Notes under the pieces: model-generated | Seen by the model: only the letters and a program-made list of their open reading frames with translations | The model's database searches: none | What the model was told of the DNA's origin: nothing | Translations under genes and position numbers: made by a program | Shown: one piece after another, positions 26,357 through 37,655 of the stretch | How the letters are laid out: the number at the start of each line of letters is the position of its first letter | Numbering within the stretch: position 1 is the first letter of the stretch | Source: Planctomycetaceae bacterium | Lineage (GTDB): Bacteria; Planctomycetota; Phycisphaerae; Phycisphaerales; SM1A02 | Direction: 5' to 3' | DNA: 64,000 bases | Assembly (NCBI GenBank): GCA_947490615.1 | Contig: CANLHK010000002.1 | Location: forward strand, 124,001-188,000

Positions 26357-28802
26357 GTTGTCCCCGGTTGCTTTCGCTGCCTGCGCGGCAATCTCAAGTG
26401 CCCTCCGCTCGAGTCGGGTCAAGGTTTGTGGGCGCGCGGCGAGGCTTCCAGCCTCCGGGAGAACTTCCAGAGCTCGCGCTGGCTGGTTGAGGCCAAGTCG
26501 AGCGCGCGCAAGCGTGGTTCGCGCGGCGAGACACTGCGGATGAGGAAAGCCCAACGCCTGTTCGATGAGCGGCACAGCGCGCTCGAGCACGACCACGGCC
26601 TCCGCAAACCGCTCTTGCTCGGTGAGGAACGCTGCGTAGTTGCCATCGTTGGCCAGCGTGATCCGATGCGACGGGCCGAGGGTTCGCAGCGCAGAGTCTG
26701 AGACGCTCTTGAACTCGCGCTCCGCTTCGGCGTGTCGTTGATTCAGCGCGAGACACTGGGCGAGATTCGCGCTCGCAAGCAGGGTCCTCGAATCCGCGGG
26801 GCCACCACGCGATTGAAAGGCGCTGCGGTTCTCTTCATAGAGCGTGAGCGCGCTCGCAACATCCCCGAGTTCGAGTGTGGCCGCAGCGAGGTTGTTCCGC
26901 GCCGAAAGAGTGTCCGCGTGCGTCGGTCCGAGGACTTCAGCCAGCGGCGCGATGGCGTCGACGAGCAATGCCTTCGCTTCAGCTGCTTGACCAAGCGCAA
27001 GAAGCGACTCTGCGAGGTTGTTCGCGGCGCGAAGCGTGCTTGGATGGCGCGCGCCAAGGAGCCCGAGCTTTGACTTGTAGAGCGCACGCGCGATCGGCTC
27101 TGCGTCGGCATACCGTCCCCGCTGCGCAAGAATCAGCGCGAGCTCTTGCTCGGTCTCGAGTCGACTCATCACGGGTGTTTCTGGGAGCAGCGCCTTGCGC
27201 GAGAGCGACTCGCGCAGCAGTTCGTCGGCGCGCTCGATATCGCCGTTGGCGTTGGCGAGTGCAGCGAGGTTGTGCACTGCGTTGGCTGCAATGAGATCGA
27301 CGCCGTTGGCAGCATGCTCGAGCGGCGCGCGCGCTTCGTCGAGCGCACCTGACTCGACCAACGCGTGACCAATGGCGTTGTCGATCTCGCGAATCGCAGG
27401 GCCGTCCACCGGGGAGCCCGCGGTCAGCCGCAGACCTCGCTCGGTGCGGAATTGTCGGAGCGCTTCCGCGAAGTTCCCTGTCGCCGCGTGGGCCAGTCCA
27501 AGCGCGGAGCGAACCTCAGCTTCAACGGTGGGATCACGCTCGGAACGCTCGAGTTCGAGTTCTGCTTCAACGAGCACAAGTTTGAGGAGACGCGGGTCGA
27601 GTCCTTGAGCCACCGCTGGATCGAGCGCCGTGAGCATGGAACGGTTCAGCCGAGCGATCTCGCGCCAGCGCCCTGCTTGCCGCTGACTTTCGATCAGCCC
27701 GTACGCGAGGCCACCGACGGCCAGCGTGAGTGATCCCAATGCAATACACGCGACCACCAGCGGAGCCTTGTGGCGCCGCGCGAGCTTGCGCAGTCGATAG
27801 ACCGTGGTGAGTGGTCGTGCCGACACAGGCGCGCCCGTGAGCCACCGCTCGAGGTCATCCGCCAACTCGTCAGGTGTCGTGTAGCGGCGCGCAGGTGATC
27901 GTTCCAGTGCGCGCAGCGCGATCCAGTCGAGGTCATCTTCGAGTGCAGCGCGAACCGCGCGTGGCGCGTTGGGCGCCAACATCGCGCTCGGTCGCGGCGC
28001 GCGCTCCTCGAGAATCTGCCGCTGCAATTCCAGTGCGCCAGCCATGCCTTCCCGATCGCTCGTGAAGGGCCGCGTCGCGACGAGCGCCTCAAAGAGCATC
28101 ACGCCGAGAGACCAGACATCCACGCGCCCGTCGATTTCCGACGAACCCGAAGCGATTTCGGGCGACATATACGCGGGCGTCGCCGCGGTGGGTCCCTGCC
28201 GCGTCTCAGTGCGCAGCGCGTCGTTACCCACGAGCTTCGCGACACCGAAGTCGATGATGCGCGGCTCATCGGTCGCAGAAAGATCAGCACCAACACCGAC
28301 GCCTCGCACGAGCACATTGGCGGGCTTGAGGTCGCGGTGCAGGATGCCTTGGCGGTGCGCGTATCCGATGGCTCGACACACAAAGACCAGCATGCGCACG
28401 CGCGCTTCGAGCGAGTCTCGATGTTTGTGGCACCACGCGTCGAAAGGAACTCCCTCGACATACTCCATCACGAGGTACGGCGCGCCGTCGGCGGTGTTGC
28501 CTGCATCGAGAATGTGGGCGATGTGCGGATGTTCGAGACGCGCGAGGGCGATCTTCTCTGCCTCGAAGCGTCGCAGCGCCGACGAGCCAAGTGCTCCGAC
28601 GCGAAGGATCTTCACCGCGACAGGCCGCACGACGGGCTCGAATTGTTCGCCCTTCCAGACGACGCCGAACGCACCTTCACCAATCATTGCGTCCAAACGA
28701 ACACCGCGGACGCGTGGAGGCGGGACCGAATGGCCCTTGTCCACGCTTCCAAAGAGGAAATCCGTTGCGCCTTGCGTCTCGCCTGGTTCCATGCGCGCAT
28801 TC
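26312..28802 (-). CDS. Serine/threonine protein kinase with C-terminal TPRs
   Basis: IGEGAFGVVWKGE, VAVKIL, GILHRDLKPANVLV, IIDFGVAKL, TPAYMSPE; one TM; tetratricopeptide-like repeats. Start at MEPGETQ (28802) preferred. Confidence 0.9.
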
Positions 28803-28952
28803 CCAGCGTTGCGTCGGTGCAAACCGCTGTTGTTGGAATGTAACCGCGTGCCCCCCGCTTCCAAGCGTGCGGCGGTGAAGGCGGTCAAAAACTCGCGGAC
28901 CTGCCCGCGCAATCGGGAGAATCGGCGTCAAAGGTGACGCGATCGAACCTGC

Positions 28953-30206
28953 TCAGCGCACGGCTGCGTGTTGCAACGCGCCGACCTGATCGAGACCGAA
29001 GACCTCGTGTGAAATCGCCAACGCGCGTTGCGCGTGCTCTTTTCCGAGGATGCAGGAGATCTTGATCTCGCTCGTGGTGATGTTGTGGATCGGGATGCCC
29101 GCTGCCCCAAGTGCGGTGAACATCCGGGCCGCGACGCCGACATGGCTCTTCATGCCCGTGCCCACCACAGAGATCTTGGCGAGGCCGATCTCGATGGCGA
29201 GTTCACCCGTGCCAAACCGATCGAGCACCTTCGAGGCTGCGATCTTCACATCCGCGAGGTCGCCGTGATCGACGGTAAACGAGATCGAAGCGATCTCGCC
29301 AAACTCCGTCTGCATGATGTCATCGACCATGATGCCAGCCTTGGCCACCGCGTCGAAGAGCAGGCCTTGGACGCCCGCGTTGTTGGGGATGCGTCGCAAG
29401 CTCACTCGACCAAGGTCTTGCTTGAGCGCCGCGCCGACGACCATGACTTCTTCCATCTCTGGTGTCTCCCTGCAAATCATCGTCCCTTCATCGGGACGCT
29501 GGCTGTGTCGAACATGAATGGGAACGCCATAGCGCTCACCGAAGAGGACCGCGCGCGGATGCATCACCTGCGCGCCGAGCAGCGCGAGCTCCAACATTTC
29601 CTGATAGCTGATGCGTGCGAGCTTTGAAGCGGATGGGACCAGCCGCGGATCCGCGGTGTAGACGCCATCGACATCGGTGAAGATCTCGCAGCAACCGCCC
29701 TGCTCCGCGACGCGCAGCGTGGCCGCAAGCGCGACAGCGGTGGTATCCGAACCACCGCGACCAAGCGTGGTGACCTCGCCGGTGCTCGAGAGTCCCTGAA
29801 ATCCGCAGACGACAGGCACACGCCCTTCCGCAAGCTCGGCTTCAAGTCGACCGCGGTCGACGCGCGTCACGCGTGCACGCCCAAACGCGCCGTCGGTCGT
29901 GATGCCTGCTTGTCCGCCCGTCAGACTGACGGCGGGAACGCCCACGCGCTGCAGTGCCATCGCAACAAGCGCCACAGAGACCTGTTCGCCCGTGGCCATG
30001 AGCATGTCGAGTTCGCGTCGCTCAGGACGATCGCTGACGCGGGAGGCAAGCTCGATGAGGTCGTCGGTGGAGTGGCCCATCGCGCTCACGACCACGACGA
30101 CTTGATGACCTTCATCGACGCGCTGCTTCACGCGTCCTGCGCAGCGCGCGATGCGTTCAGGGTCTCCGACCGAAGTGCCACCGAATTTCTGTACGAAGAC
30201 GGCCAT
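28953..30206 (-). CDS. lysC: Aspartate kinase
   Basis: MAVFVQKFGGTSVGDPERI, FTDVDGVYTADPRLV, two C-terminal ACT domains. Confidence 0.95.
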   Translation of the reverse strand: MAVFVQKFGGTSVGDPERIARCAGRVKQRVDEGHQVVVVVSAMGHSTDDLIELASRVSDRPERRELDMLMATGEQVSVALVAMALQRVGVPAVSLTGGQAGITTDGAFGRARVTRVDRGRLEAELAEGRVPVVCGFQGLSSTGEVTTLGRGGSDTTAVALAATLRVAEQGGCCEIFTDVDGVYTADPRLVPSASKLARISYQEMLELALLGAQVMHPRAVLFGERYGVPIHVRHSQRPDEGTMICRETPEMEEVMVVGAALKQDLGRVSLRRIPNNAGVQGLLFDAVAKAGIMVDDIMQTEFGEIASISFTVDHGDLADVKIAASKVLDRFGTGELAIEIGLAKISVVGTGMKSHVGVAARMFTALGAAGIPIHNITTSEIKISCILGKEHAQRALAISHEVFGLDQVGALQHAAVR

Positions 30207-30290
30207 GCTCGCATCCTTGCAATGGCGCTCGACTCGGAACGCCGTGGCTCACAAATCTACACGGAAACTCCGTTGGCGTGCAGCGAAAAG

Positions 30291-32150
30291 TCAGCTCACC
30301 CAAGCGGCGCGGTCGCGGTCCGACCGTTCCGAGCGCTTGCGGGCGCTCTCGTCCAAGATGCGCTTGCGCATGCGGATCGAGGATGGAGTGACCTCGACGA
30401 GCTCGTCGCCCTCGATGTATTCCAAGGCCGCCTCGAGCGAGTAGTCGCGCGATCCGCGGAGCACAACGGTCTGATCTTTGCTCGTCTCACGAAAGTTCGA
30501 GAGCGGCTTGAGGCGGGTGATATTGATGACGAGATCGTTGTCGCGGTTGTGCTCACCCACGAGTTGGCCAAGATAGACCTGGTCACCAGGCTTCACGCAG
30601 AAGATGCCGCGGTCGGCCAGCCCCTCGAGGGCGTAGGCCGTCACGCGTCCCGCTTCGAGCGCGATCATCACGCCGTTCTTTCGCTTCTGCATGCCACCAG
30701 CGAGTGGTTTGTACTGCGAGAAGGTGTGGTACATGACCGCTTCGCCGCCCGAGGCATTGAGGATGCGCGTGCGCAGACCGATGAGTCCGCGCGCAGGAAT
30801 TTCCGCCTCAACATGCATGCGGCCCGCGCGCTCTTCCATCTTGACGATCTCAGCGCCGCGCGAACCAAGCAATTCCAGTGCGCCACCGAGTCCTGAGCCT
30901 CCGACATCGAGCGAGAGCCGCTCGTAGGGTTCACAGGTCACGCCATCGATTTCGCGCTGGATGACCTCAGGCTTGCCGACGGTGAGTTCGAATCCTTCGC
31001 GGCGCATGTTCTCAAGCAGCACGCCGAGATGGAGCAAGCCACGGCCAGAGACATGAAACTCATCGGCCGTATCGCCAGCAGCAACACGGAGCGCGACGTT
31101 GGTTTCAAGCTCTCGATCGAGTCGCTCGCTAATCTGACGACTGGTCACGAACTTGCCTTCGCGACCGCCGAATGGGCCGTCGTTGATGCGGAAGACCATG
31201 TGCAGCGTCGGATCATCCACCTTGACGCGGGCCATGGGCAGCGGATTGTCGGGATCGCAGAGTGTGTCGCCGATGTCGATCTTGCCAAGGCCTTCAACGG
31301 CGCAGAGATCGCCCGCAGGAATCGAAGGAACTTCGCGTCGCGCCAGACCTTCAAAGCGATTGACCTTGAGTACGCGCACCTTGCGCACGCTTCCATCCGC
31401 GCGGCAAACCGAAACCTGCGCGCCACTACGGAGCACTCCGCCGTAGACGCGGCCGATGGCGATGCGGCCGACATAGTCGCTCCACATCAGGTTGGTCACG
31501 AGCATCTGCAGCGGCGCGGCCTCGTCTCCGACTGGAGCGGGAACGCGCTCAACGATTTCTTGGAAGAGTTCATCGACGCCCTTGTCGCGGGTATCGATGT
31601 GTCGCTCGGCCCAGCCATCGCGTCCCGACGCGTAGATCAGCGGGAAGTCCAGCGCGTGATCATCCGCGCCAAGATCGACGAGAAGATCAAAGACCTCGTT
31701 CACCACACCTTGGATGCGCGCCTCGGGGCGGTCGCACTTGTTGATGACCACGATCGGCTTCAGACCAAGTTCCAGCGCCTTGCTCAGGACGAAGCGCGTC
31801 TGCGGCATCGGGCCTTCGAGCGCATCGACGAGCAAGAGGCATCCATCAGCCATGCGCAACACGCGCTCAACTTCGCCGCCGAAGTCGGCGTGTCCTGGAG
31901 TGTCGAGGATGTTGACGCGGAAGACTTCCCCGCGCCGAGGACCCCCACGAATCGTGTAGGTCACAGCGCAATTTTTGGCAAGGATCGTGATCCCGCGCTC
32001 GCGCTCGAGCGGGTTCGAGTCCATCACGCACTCGCCTCCCTCGTCGAGTTTGACTGCACCAGATTGAGAGAGCATCGCATCGACGAGCGTCGTCTTGCCG
32101 TGGTCAACGTGGGCGATGATTGCGATGTTGCGGAGGTTCGGATCGGCCAT
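30291..32150 (-). CDS. typA: Ribosome-associated GTPase TypA/BipA
   Basis: [56 protein letters not shown]. Confidence 0.95.
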   Translation of the reverse strand: MADPNLRNIAIIAHVDHGKTTLVDAMLSQSGAVKLDEGGECVMDSNPLERERGITILAKNCAVTYTIRGGPRRGEVFRVNILDTPGHADFGGEVERVLRMADGCLLLVDALEGPMPQTRFVLSKALELGLKPIVVINKCDRPEARIQGVVNEVFDLLVDLGADDHALDFPLIYASGRDGWAERHIDTRDKGVDELFQEIVERVPAPVGDEAAPLQMLVTNLMWSDYVGRIAIGRVYGGVLRSGAQVSVCRADGSVRKVRVLKVNRFEGLARREVPSIPAGDLCAVEGLGKIDIGDTLCDPDNPLPMARVKVDDPTLHMVFRINDGPFGGREGKFVTSRQISERLDRELETNVALRVAAGDTADEFHVSGRGLLHLGVLLENMRREGFELTVGKPEVIQREIDGVTCEPYERLSLDVGGSGLGGALELLGSRGAEIVKMEERAGRMHVEAEIPARGLIGLRTRILNASGGEAVMYHTFSQYKPLAGGMQKRKNGVMIALEAGRVTAYALEGLADRGIFCVKPGDQVYLGQLVGEHNRDNDLVINITRLKPLSNFRETSKDQTVVLRGSRDYSLEAALEYIEGDELVEVTPSSIRMRKRILDESARKRSERSDRDRAAWVS

Positions 32151-32267
32151 AGGAAAACTTTGGGGAAGAGGGAAAGTGTAACACGAACCCGCACTTCCAC
32201 CGATGGCTCGGTGCAGAGTGTGATCGCGGTCAGAGTCCCGCAGTGATCACGCTCCCACGCCGCGTGT

Positions 32268-33812
32268 TTAGATTCCGTACAGAGGCCGCAATTTGCCTTC
32301 AAGATGGCGCATGAGCGGCTCGGCGGAGAGCGGCGCTCCCGTCACCCTTTGCACCAATTCCGCGGGCGTATAACGCCGTCCGTGCGCGTGGATGTTCTCA
32401 TTGAGCCATCGCTTGAGGCCTGAGAATTCACCGCGCGCGAACCCATCGACCAGCCCTGGCATTTGCGCGCACGCCGTCTCAAAGAACTGCGACGCATAGA
32501 GATTTCCCAGCGTGTAGGTCGGGAAGTAGCCCATCGCGCCCATCGACCAGTGGATGTCCTGCAAGCAACCGCGACGATCATCGGGGACATCCACGCCGAG
32601 CATCTCTTTGTAGAGGCGGTTCCACAATGCAGGAATCCCCGCGACCTCGAGGGAGCCACCGATGACAGCGCGCTCGATCTCGAACCGCACCATGACATGG
32701 AGGTTGTAGGTCGCCTCGTCCGCATCCACGCGGATGAAGCCTGGCTCCACCACATTGGCCGCGGAGTAGAGGTCATCCGCACTGAAGCGTGAAGCGTCGG
32801 GGCCGATGATTCCGAGCATGCGTGGCGTGAGCCAGGACCAGAAGGCGCGACTGCGGCCGACCTGGTTCTCCCACATCCGGCTCTGGCTCTCGTGGATTCC
32901 TAGCGAGACCGCTTCGCCGAGCGGCGTTCCGATGGCGCGAGCGTTGAGCCCCTGCTCATAGATTCCATGCCCCGATTCATGCATCGTGGAACCGAGCGCG
33001 TCATTCACGCAGCGCTCGTTGTAGCGCGTGGTGAGTCGCACATCATTGCAGTGAGTTCCGCCGCAGAACGGGTGGGTCGAACGATCGAGCCTTCCGCGCT
33101 CGAAGTCGAAGCCGATCGATTCCGCGACAAACTTTGAGAGCTGCTCTTGGCGCGTGACCTCAACGAAGAAATCGTTGAAGCCGTCGGCCGGACGCTTGGT
33201 GGCAGCCTTGATCTCTGCGACGAGCCCCTGCAGGCGCGGACGCAGCGGTGTGAACACACTCGCAACCGCGCGTGCGGTGCAGCCAGGTTCGTAGAGGTCC
33301 GCTAGCGCGTCCCATCGCTCGCCGTCGCGCGCGAATCCGTAGCAATCGGCTTGCACGCGAAGAAGCGCGACGAGCTTCTCGAGCCATGGAGCGAACCGCT
33401 TGAAGTCGCTGGCGGCGCGTGCTTGCGCCCACTCGTGCTTGGCGAGACTGGATGTCTTGGCCATTTCTTCCACGAGGCTCGCGGGAAGTTTGGTGGCCTT
33501 GCTGTGGTCGCGGCGTGCTTCGCGCACGAGTGCGGCAGAAGCAGGATCCGACATCGCTTGCTTGTCGGCTTCGACGGCGGCAATGAGATCGCCGCGCTCA
33601 AGCGAGGCCGTGCGCTCATGCACCATCCTTGCAAGGAGCGCTTGTTGGCGCGCGCGCCACTCCAACCCACCCGATGGCATCAGCGTTTCCTGATCCCAAT
33701 CGAGAAGGTTGTTCGAGCTCGACAGCAGCGCCGTTTCCTGCAAGTGCGCGATGAGCGCCTCGAGGTTGGTGGCGGCGTGCGTGGAGGGAACGGACGGTGT
33801 GAGCGTGCTCAT
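32268..33812 (-). CDS. M32 (Taq) carboxypeptidase
   Basis: DWDQETLMPSGG, HPFCGGTHCNDVRLTTRY, STMHESGHGIYEQG (HExxH), LGIHESQSRMWEN. Confidence 0.93.
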   Translation of the reverse strand: MSTLTPSVPSTHAATNLEALIAHLQETALLSSSNNLLDWDQETLMPSGGLEWRARQQALLARMVHERTASLERGDLIAAVEADKQAMSDPASAALVREARRDHSKATKLPASLVEEMAKTSSLAKHEWAQARAASDFKRFAPWLEKLVALLRVQADCYGFARDGERWDALADLYEPGCTARAVASVFTPLRPRLQGLVAEIKAATKRPADGFNDFFVEVTRQEQLSKFVAESIGFDFERGRLDRSTHPFCGGTHCNDVRLTTRYNERCVNDALGSTMHESGHGIYEQGLNARAIGTPLGEAVSLGIHESQSRMWENQVGRSRAFWSWLTPRMLGIIGPDASRFSADDLYSAANVVEPGFIRVDADEATYNLHVMVRFEIERAVIGGSLEVAGIPALWNRLYKEMLGVDVPDDRRGCLQDIHWSMGAMGYFPTYTLGNLYASQFFETACAQMPGLVDGFARGEFSGLKRWLNENIHAHGRRYTPAELVQRVTGAPLSAEPLMRHLEGKLRPLYGI

Positions 33813-33842
33813 GGGGATCTCCGTGCGCGGAGTGTAAAGGCC

Positions 33843-33880
33843 AAAAGCAGCGTCGCGCCCCGAAGAAGGGCGCGACGCGT
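33843..33880 (-). terminator. Rho-independent terminator downstream of the ankyrin protein gene
   Basis: GCGTCGCGCCC/GGGCGCGACGC stem; TTTT on the minus-strand 3' side. Confidence 0.75.
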
Positions 33881-33922
33881 GATTCCATGGTGTTCCACTC
33901 GCTGTGGCCGAGTGATCAGCGC

Positions 33923-35767
33923 TCACTTCGTGGCGGGCGCTGCGGCTGCAGAGGCAGCCTTCGAAGGTGGGCTGACGGGCTTCAACACTTCGATGAGGCG
34001 GGTCTTGTCGCCCGTCGTGCGGTTCATCGCGTGATCAAGCGCAGTCCAACCCTTGCCATCCACCGCAGCTGGATCAGCCTTGGCCGCGAGCAGAAGTTCG
34101 ACCTTCTCCGGCGAGCCACTGGCAGCAGCGAGATGCAGCGCCGTCTGACCAGCCTTGTTCTTTGCCGTGACATCGGCGCCTTCAGCCAGGAGCGTCTTGA
34201 GGCACTCGGGCTTGCCTGTGCGAGCGCCGCGCAGGAGCGGCGTGTCGCCAGTCTGCTTGTCGGCAGCCTTGAGATCGGCGCCTGCTTTCACGAGGATCGC
34301 CACCGTCTGTGGGTCGCCAAGTCCTGCTGCCCAGATGAGCGGAGTCCAACCGTTGTCGTCGGTCGCCTTCACATCGGCGCCCTTACTCAGAAGGAACGCG
34401 ACGGCCTCGGGCTTACCGAAACCCGCGCACCAGAGAAGTGGCGACGAGTGGATCTGGTCGGCAGCGTTCACCTTGGCGCCGTGCTCGACGAGGTACTTCA
34501 CGGTTTCGAGATTCACTTCCACCGCGCCCCAGAGCGGAGTGCGACCCTGGCGATCCGCGATGTTCGGGTCGGCCTTGGCGGCGATGAGAACTTCCATCGC
34601 AGCGCGGTTGCCACCCTTGGCAGCCCAGTGGAGCGCTGTGCGCGAACCAGCGCGGTCGCGCTCGTTCACATCGGCGCCTGCAGCAATGAGCGCACTGACC
34701 TTGGCAAGATCACCAGCGCGGACTGCGTTGATGAGGTCGGTCGTGCCCGGACCCGCTGGGGTCACTGGCGCCGTTGGCGGCGTGGGGCCGTTGGCGGAGA
34801 TTGCGCGCTTCACGAGCATGGTCATGCTCGCTGCCTTCGGATTGTCGGTCTTGATGAGGATCTTTGGTTGGCGACCCGCCTCTTCCCACATCGCCCAATC
34901 CACCACGAGGACATGCTTGGTTGCAGCATCCATCGGTGGGTTCTTGATGACGGGAGGAACGATCTCAGTCACCTTGAACGACACGCCTTCGGTCGACTCA
35001 AGCGTGATCTCGGTTGGCTTCAATCCTGCGGCGCTCGTGTCTGCTGGCGAATCGATGATGTCGGGCGTCATCGTCACATACGCCACAACATCGCCTTCGA
35101 CCGAGAGCACGACTGGCGCATGCTCTTCGATTTGGAAGGTGACCTTCTTGCTGAGCTTGAGGCCCTGCTTCGGTCCTGGGCGCAGCGTGATCTCGCAATC
35201 GCCTGTGGCGCCTGGCGCGATCGGGTCCTTCGGCCAATTGGGGGTGGTGCAACCGCAGCCTGGAATCGCCTTGGAAATGCGAATCGGCTTGTCGGTCACA
35301 TTGCGAATCTTCACCGTGATCGTCTTGGGCACATCGGCGATCATCTCGCCCATGTCCGCGATCTCAGGCTCAAACTTGATCGCTGGCGGCTCGTTGGGAT
35401 CGAAGTTCTGCGGCGTGCCGATGGCATCCTTCGGCTTCGACGAGCCGATCACATTGCGAAGGTCCTGCTTGATGATTCCATCGACGGGCGAATCGGGCGC
35501 CGCGCCTTCAACGGTTCCGTTTGGAGTCACGGCAGGTGGCGTGATGCCAGTGCCGCGCACGGGAACGCCCGCTGGCGCTCCCTTCGTCGGCGAGTTGGCG
35601 GGGCTACTCGGCGCGCCGCCTGGAGTGAGCGTCGGCTGAGTCGGCGTCTTGGGTGGATTCGTTGGCGCAGCCTTCGGCGGGTTCTGTGCCGAGGCGCTCG
35701 TCCCGAGCGTGAGTGCAAGAATGGTCAGAGCAGACGAACCAAGCAGTGTCCAACTATCGCGTCGCAT
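33923..35767 (-). CDS. Secreted protein with DUF1573-like N-terminal part and ankyrin repeats
   Basis: Signal peptide; IKFEPEIADMGEMIADVPKTITVKIRNVTDKPIRISKAIPGCGCTTPNWP (DUF1573-like); six or so ankyrin repeats (DRAGSRTALHWAAKGGN..., DRQGRTPLWGAV...). Confidence 0.85.
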   Translation of the reverse strand: MRRDSWTLLGSSALTILALTLGTSASAQNPPKAAPTNPPKTPTQPTLTPGGAPSSPANSPTKGAPAGVPVRGTGITPPAVTPNGTVEGAAPDSPVDGIIKQDLRNVIGSSKPKDAIGTPQNFDPNEPPAIKFEPEIADMGEMIADVPKTITVKIRNVTDKPIRISKAIPGCGCTTPNWPKDPIAPGATGDCEITLRPGPKQGLKLSKKVTFQIEEHAPVVLSVEGDVVAYVTMTPDIIDSPADTSAAGLKPTEITLESTEGVSFKVTEIVPPVIKNPPMDAATKHVLVVDWAMWEEAGRQPKILIKTDNPKAASMTMLVKRAISANGPTPPTAPVTPAGPGTTDLINAVRAGDLAKVSALIAAGADVNERDRAGSRTALHWAAKGGNRAAMEVLIAAKADPNIADRQGRTPLWGAVEVNLETVKYLVEHGAKVNAADQIHSSPLLWCAGFGKPEAVAFLLSKGADVKATDDNGWTPLIWAAGLGDPQTVAILVKAGADLKAADKQTGDTPLLRGARTGKPECLKTLLAEGADVTAKNKAGQTALHLAAASGSPEKVELLLAAKADPAAVDGKGWTALDHAMNRTTGDKTRLIEVLKPVSPPSKAASAAAAPATK

Positions 35768-35996
35768 GTCGTTCCTTTGGTGAGTTCGTGGTAACCACAA
35801 GTCTTGCAAACTGTCTCGTCCGCTCGGCCAGCTCGCTCAGTGCGGCCGCCGCGGGGAGAGAACTGTATCGGGCCGCATACCGTCGATGTTTGAGCGGAGT
35901 TGAGCCAAACTTGATTCTGCCTGCCAAGTTCGCCGACCTGCGCCGCAGTCGCGAACGCCGAAGATACACTGCCGACCCCTTTGAGGCATCCAATCT

Positions 35997-37199
35997 ATGA
36001 GCACTGCTGATCTCGCCGAGCATCTTCAACGCCCCGCCCTTCGTCGCATCCACCCGGTGCAGCTGCAGAAGGACAACCAGGTGTTTCTCGGACTTCAGGA
36101 TCCGTGCATGCTCTGTCCGCAGATGATGGTGGTTCCGCCGCAGGCGTTCCAGGTCATGCAGTTCTTTAACGGCGAGCGCTCGGTCGATGAGATCGCCAGC
36201 ACGCTGAAACTCGCTGACATGGCACCCCTGCTCGAACTCCTGCGAAAACTCGATGAATTCGGCCTGATCTGGGGTCCAACCTGTGAGGCCCTCGAGGACA
36301 AGAAGAAGCATGAGCTGCAGTCGGGCGGAGCATTCGCCGCTGGTGCCACGAAGAGCCTCGGTGAGGATCCCGCAGCGATCCGCGCGCAACTTGAGAAGTG
36401 GCTCGATGAAGCGGAAGATGCCGAACTCGAAGGCACCGTCGCGGGCATCGTCGCGTGCCACCTCGATTACGGCCGCGGGCATCCCGTGTACGCCTCGAGC
36501 TACCGCACCATTGCCAAGGGTCCGCGTCCTGATCGCGTCGTGGTCCTCGGAACCAACCACTTCGGCCTCGGTGACGGCGTGGTCATGGCGGATCTCGGCT
36601 TTGAGTCGCCGCTTGGAAGAGTCTCGGCGGATCAGAAGATCGTCGAGCGCATGCGCGCCGCGACCGGGCGAAAGCTCTTCGTCGACATCTTGGATCATGT
36701 GCCTGAGCACTCGATTCAGTTGCACTTGCCTTGGATTCAGCATCTCTACGGTGATGTACCAGTCGTTGCGGCGCTCGTACCCGACCCCGTGGTCGGCTTG
36801 ATCGCCGATGACGGTGCTCGCGTTGGCGTCGATGAGTTTGTCGACCTCCTCGGCCATGCGCTCGCGGCGGAGGGTGGTCGCACGCTCTTTGTCGCGAGCG
36901 CCGATCTCTCGCACGTGGGGCCCGCTTTCGGTGAGCCAAGCCCCGTCGGCGACCAGCGTCGCCGCGAAGTTGAATCGCACGATCGCGCGATGATGAAGGA
37001 GTTCCTCGCAGGCGGCAACAACCTCGTTGCCAAGATGCGTGAACTGAAGAACCCCACGCGGTGGTGTTCGGTTGGCTGCATGAGCGCCGTCGCGCGCTTG
37101 GCCAAGCCTTCGTGCATCGAACTCATCGACTACCGCCAGGCCGTCGACGAGCAAGGCCACGCACTGGTTTCGAGCGCCTCGATGGCGCTTCTCACCTGA
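35997..37199 (+). CDS. Memo-family (AmmeMemoRadiSam system protein B) with PqqD-like N-terminal region
   Basis: RVVVLGTNHFG, DILDHVPEHSIQLHLPWIQHLYG, FVASADLSHVGP; N-term MMVVPPQAFQVMQFFNGERSVDEIASTL. Confidence 0.82.
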   Translation: MSTADLAEHLQRPALRRIHPVQLQKDNQVFLGLQDPCMLCPQMMVVPPQAFQVMQFFNGERSVDEIASTLKLADMAPLLELLRKLDEFGLIWGPTCEALEDKKKHELQSGGAFAAGATKSLGEDPAAIRAQLEKWLDEAEDAELEGTVAGIVACHLDYGRGHPVYASSYRTIAKGPRPDRVVVLGTNHFGLGDGVVMADLGFESPLGRVSADQKIVERMRAATGRKLFVDILDHVPEHSIQLHLPWIQHLYGDVPVVAALVPDPVVGLIADDGARVGVDEFVDLLGHALAAEGGRTLFVASADLSHVGPAFGEPSPVGDQRRREVESHDRAMMKEFLAGGNNLVAKMRELKNPTRWCSVGCMSAVARLAKPSCIELIDYRQAVDEQGHALVSSASMALLT

Positions 37200-37208
37200 G
37201 TTCCACTG

Positions 37209-37655
37209 ATGATCGCCGTCGTGCAGCGCTGCAGTAGTGGACGCGTCTGCGTTTCCGGCGAAGAGGTCGGCGCGTTGGGAGCGCGCGGCGGACTGCTCGT
37301 TCTTCTTGGTGTCGAAGTTGGCGACGCCTCGGCACAAGCTCAGCGCATGGCAGAGAAACTCTGCAAGCTGCGGATCTTTGACGATGCCGCGGGAAAGATG
37401 AACCTCGCGGTGAGCGATGTTGGTGGCTCCATCCTCTTGATCAGTCAGTTCACGCTTGCGGGCGATTGCTCAGGCGGAAATCGTCCGAGCTTCATCACCG
37501 CACAACGGCCCGAAGCCGCGGAGCCACTGATCCATGAGGTCGTCCAACACATCGTCCAAGCAGCAATCCCCGTCGCGACCGGTCGCTTCCGCACCACGAT
37601 GGAAGTGTCGATGGTGAACGACGGACCAGTCACACTGATTGTGCGCGTTGCGTGA
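37209..37655 (+). CDS. dtd: D-aminoacyl-tRNA deacylase
   Basis: MIAVVQRCSSGRVCV, ILLISQFTLAGDCSGGNRPSF, VATGRFRTTMEVSMVNDGPVTL. Confidence 0.95.
   Translation: MIAVVQRCSSGRVCVSGEEVGALGARGGLLVLLGVEVGDASAQAQRMAEKLCKLRIFDDAAGKMNLAVSDVGGSILLISQFTLAGDCSGGNRPSFITAQRPEAAEPLIHEVVQHIVQAAIPVATGRFRTTMEVSMVNDGPVTLIVRVA

Noticed and set aside
33887-35794. 635-aa + strand ORF
   Set aside because: Antisense of the ankyrin protein gene.
35754-37337. 527-aa minus-strand ORF
   Set aside because: Antisense of the Memo-family gene.
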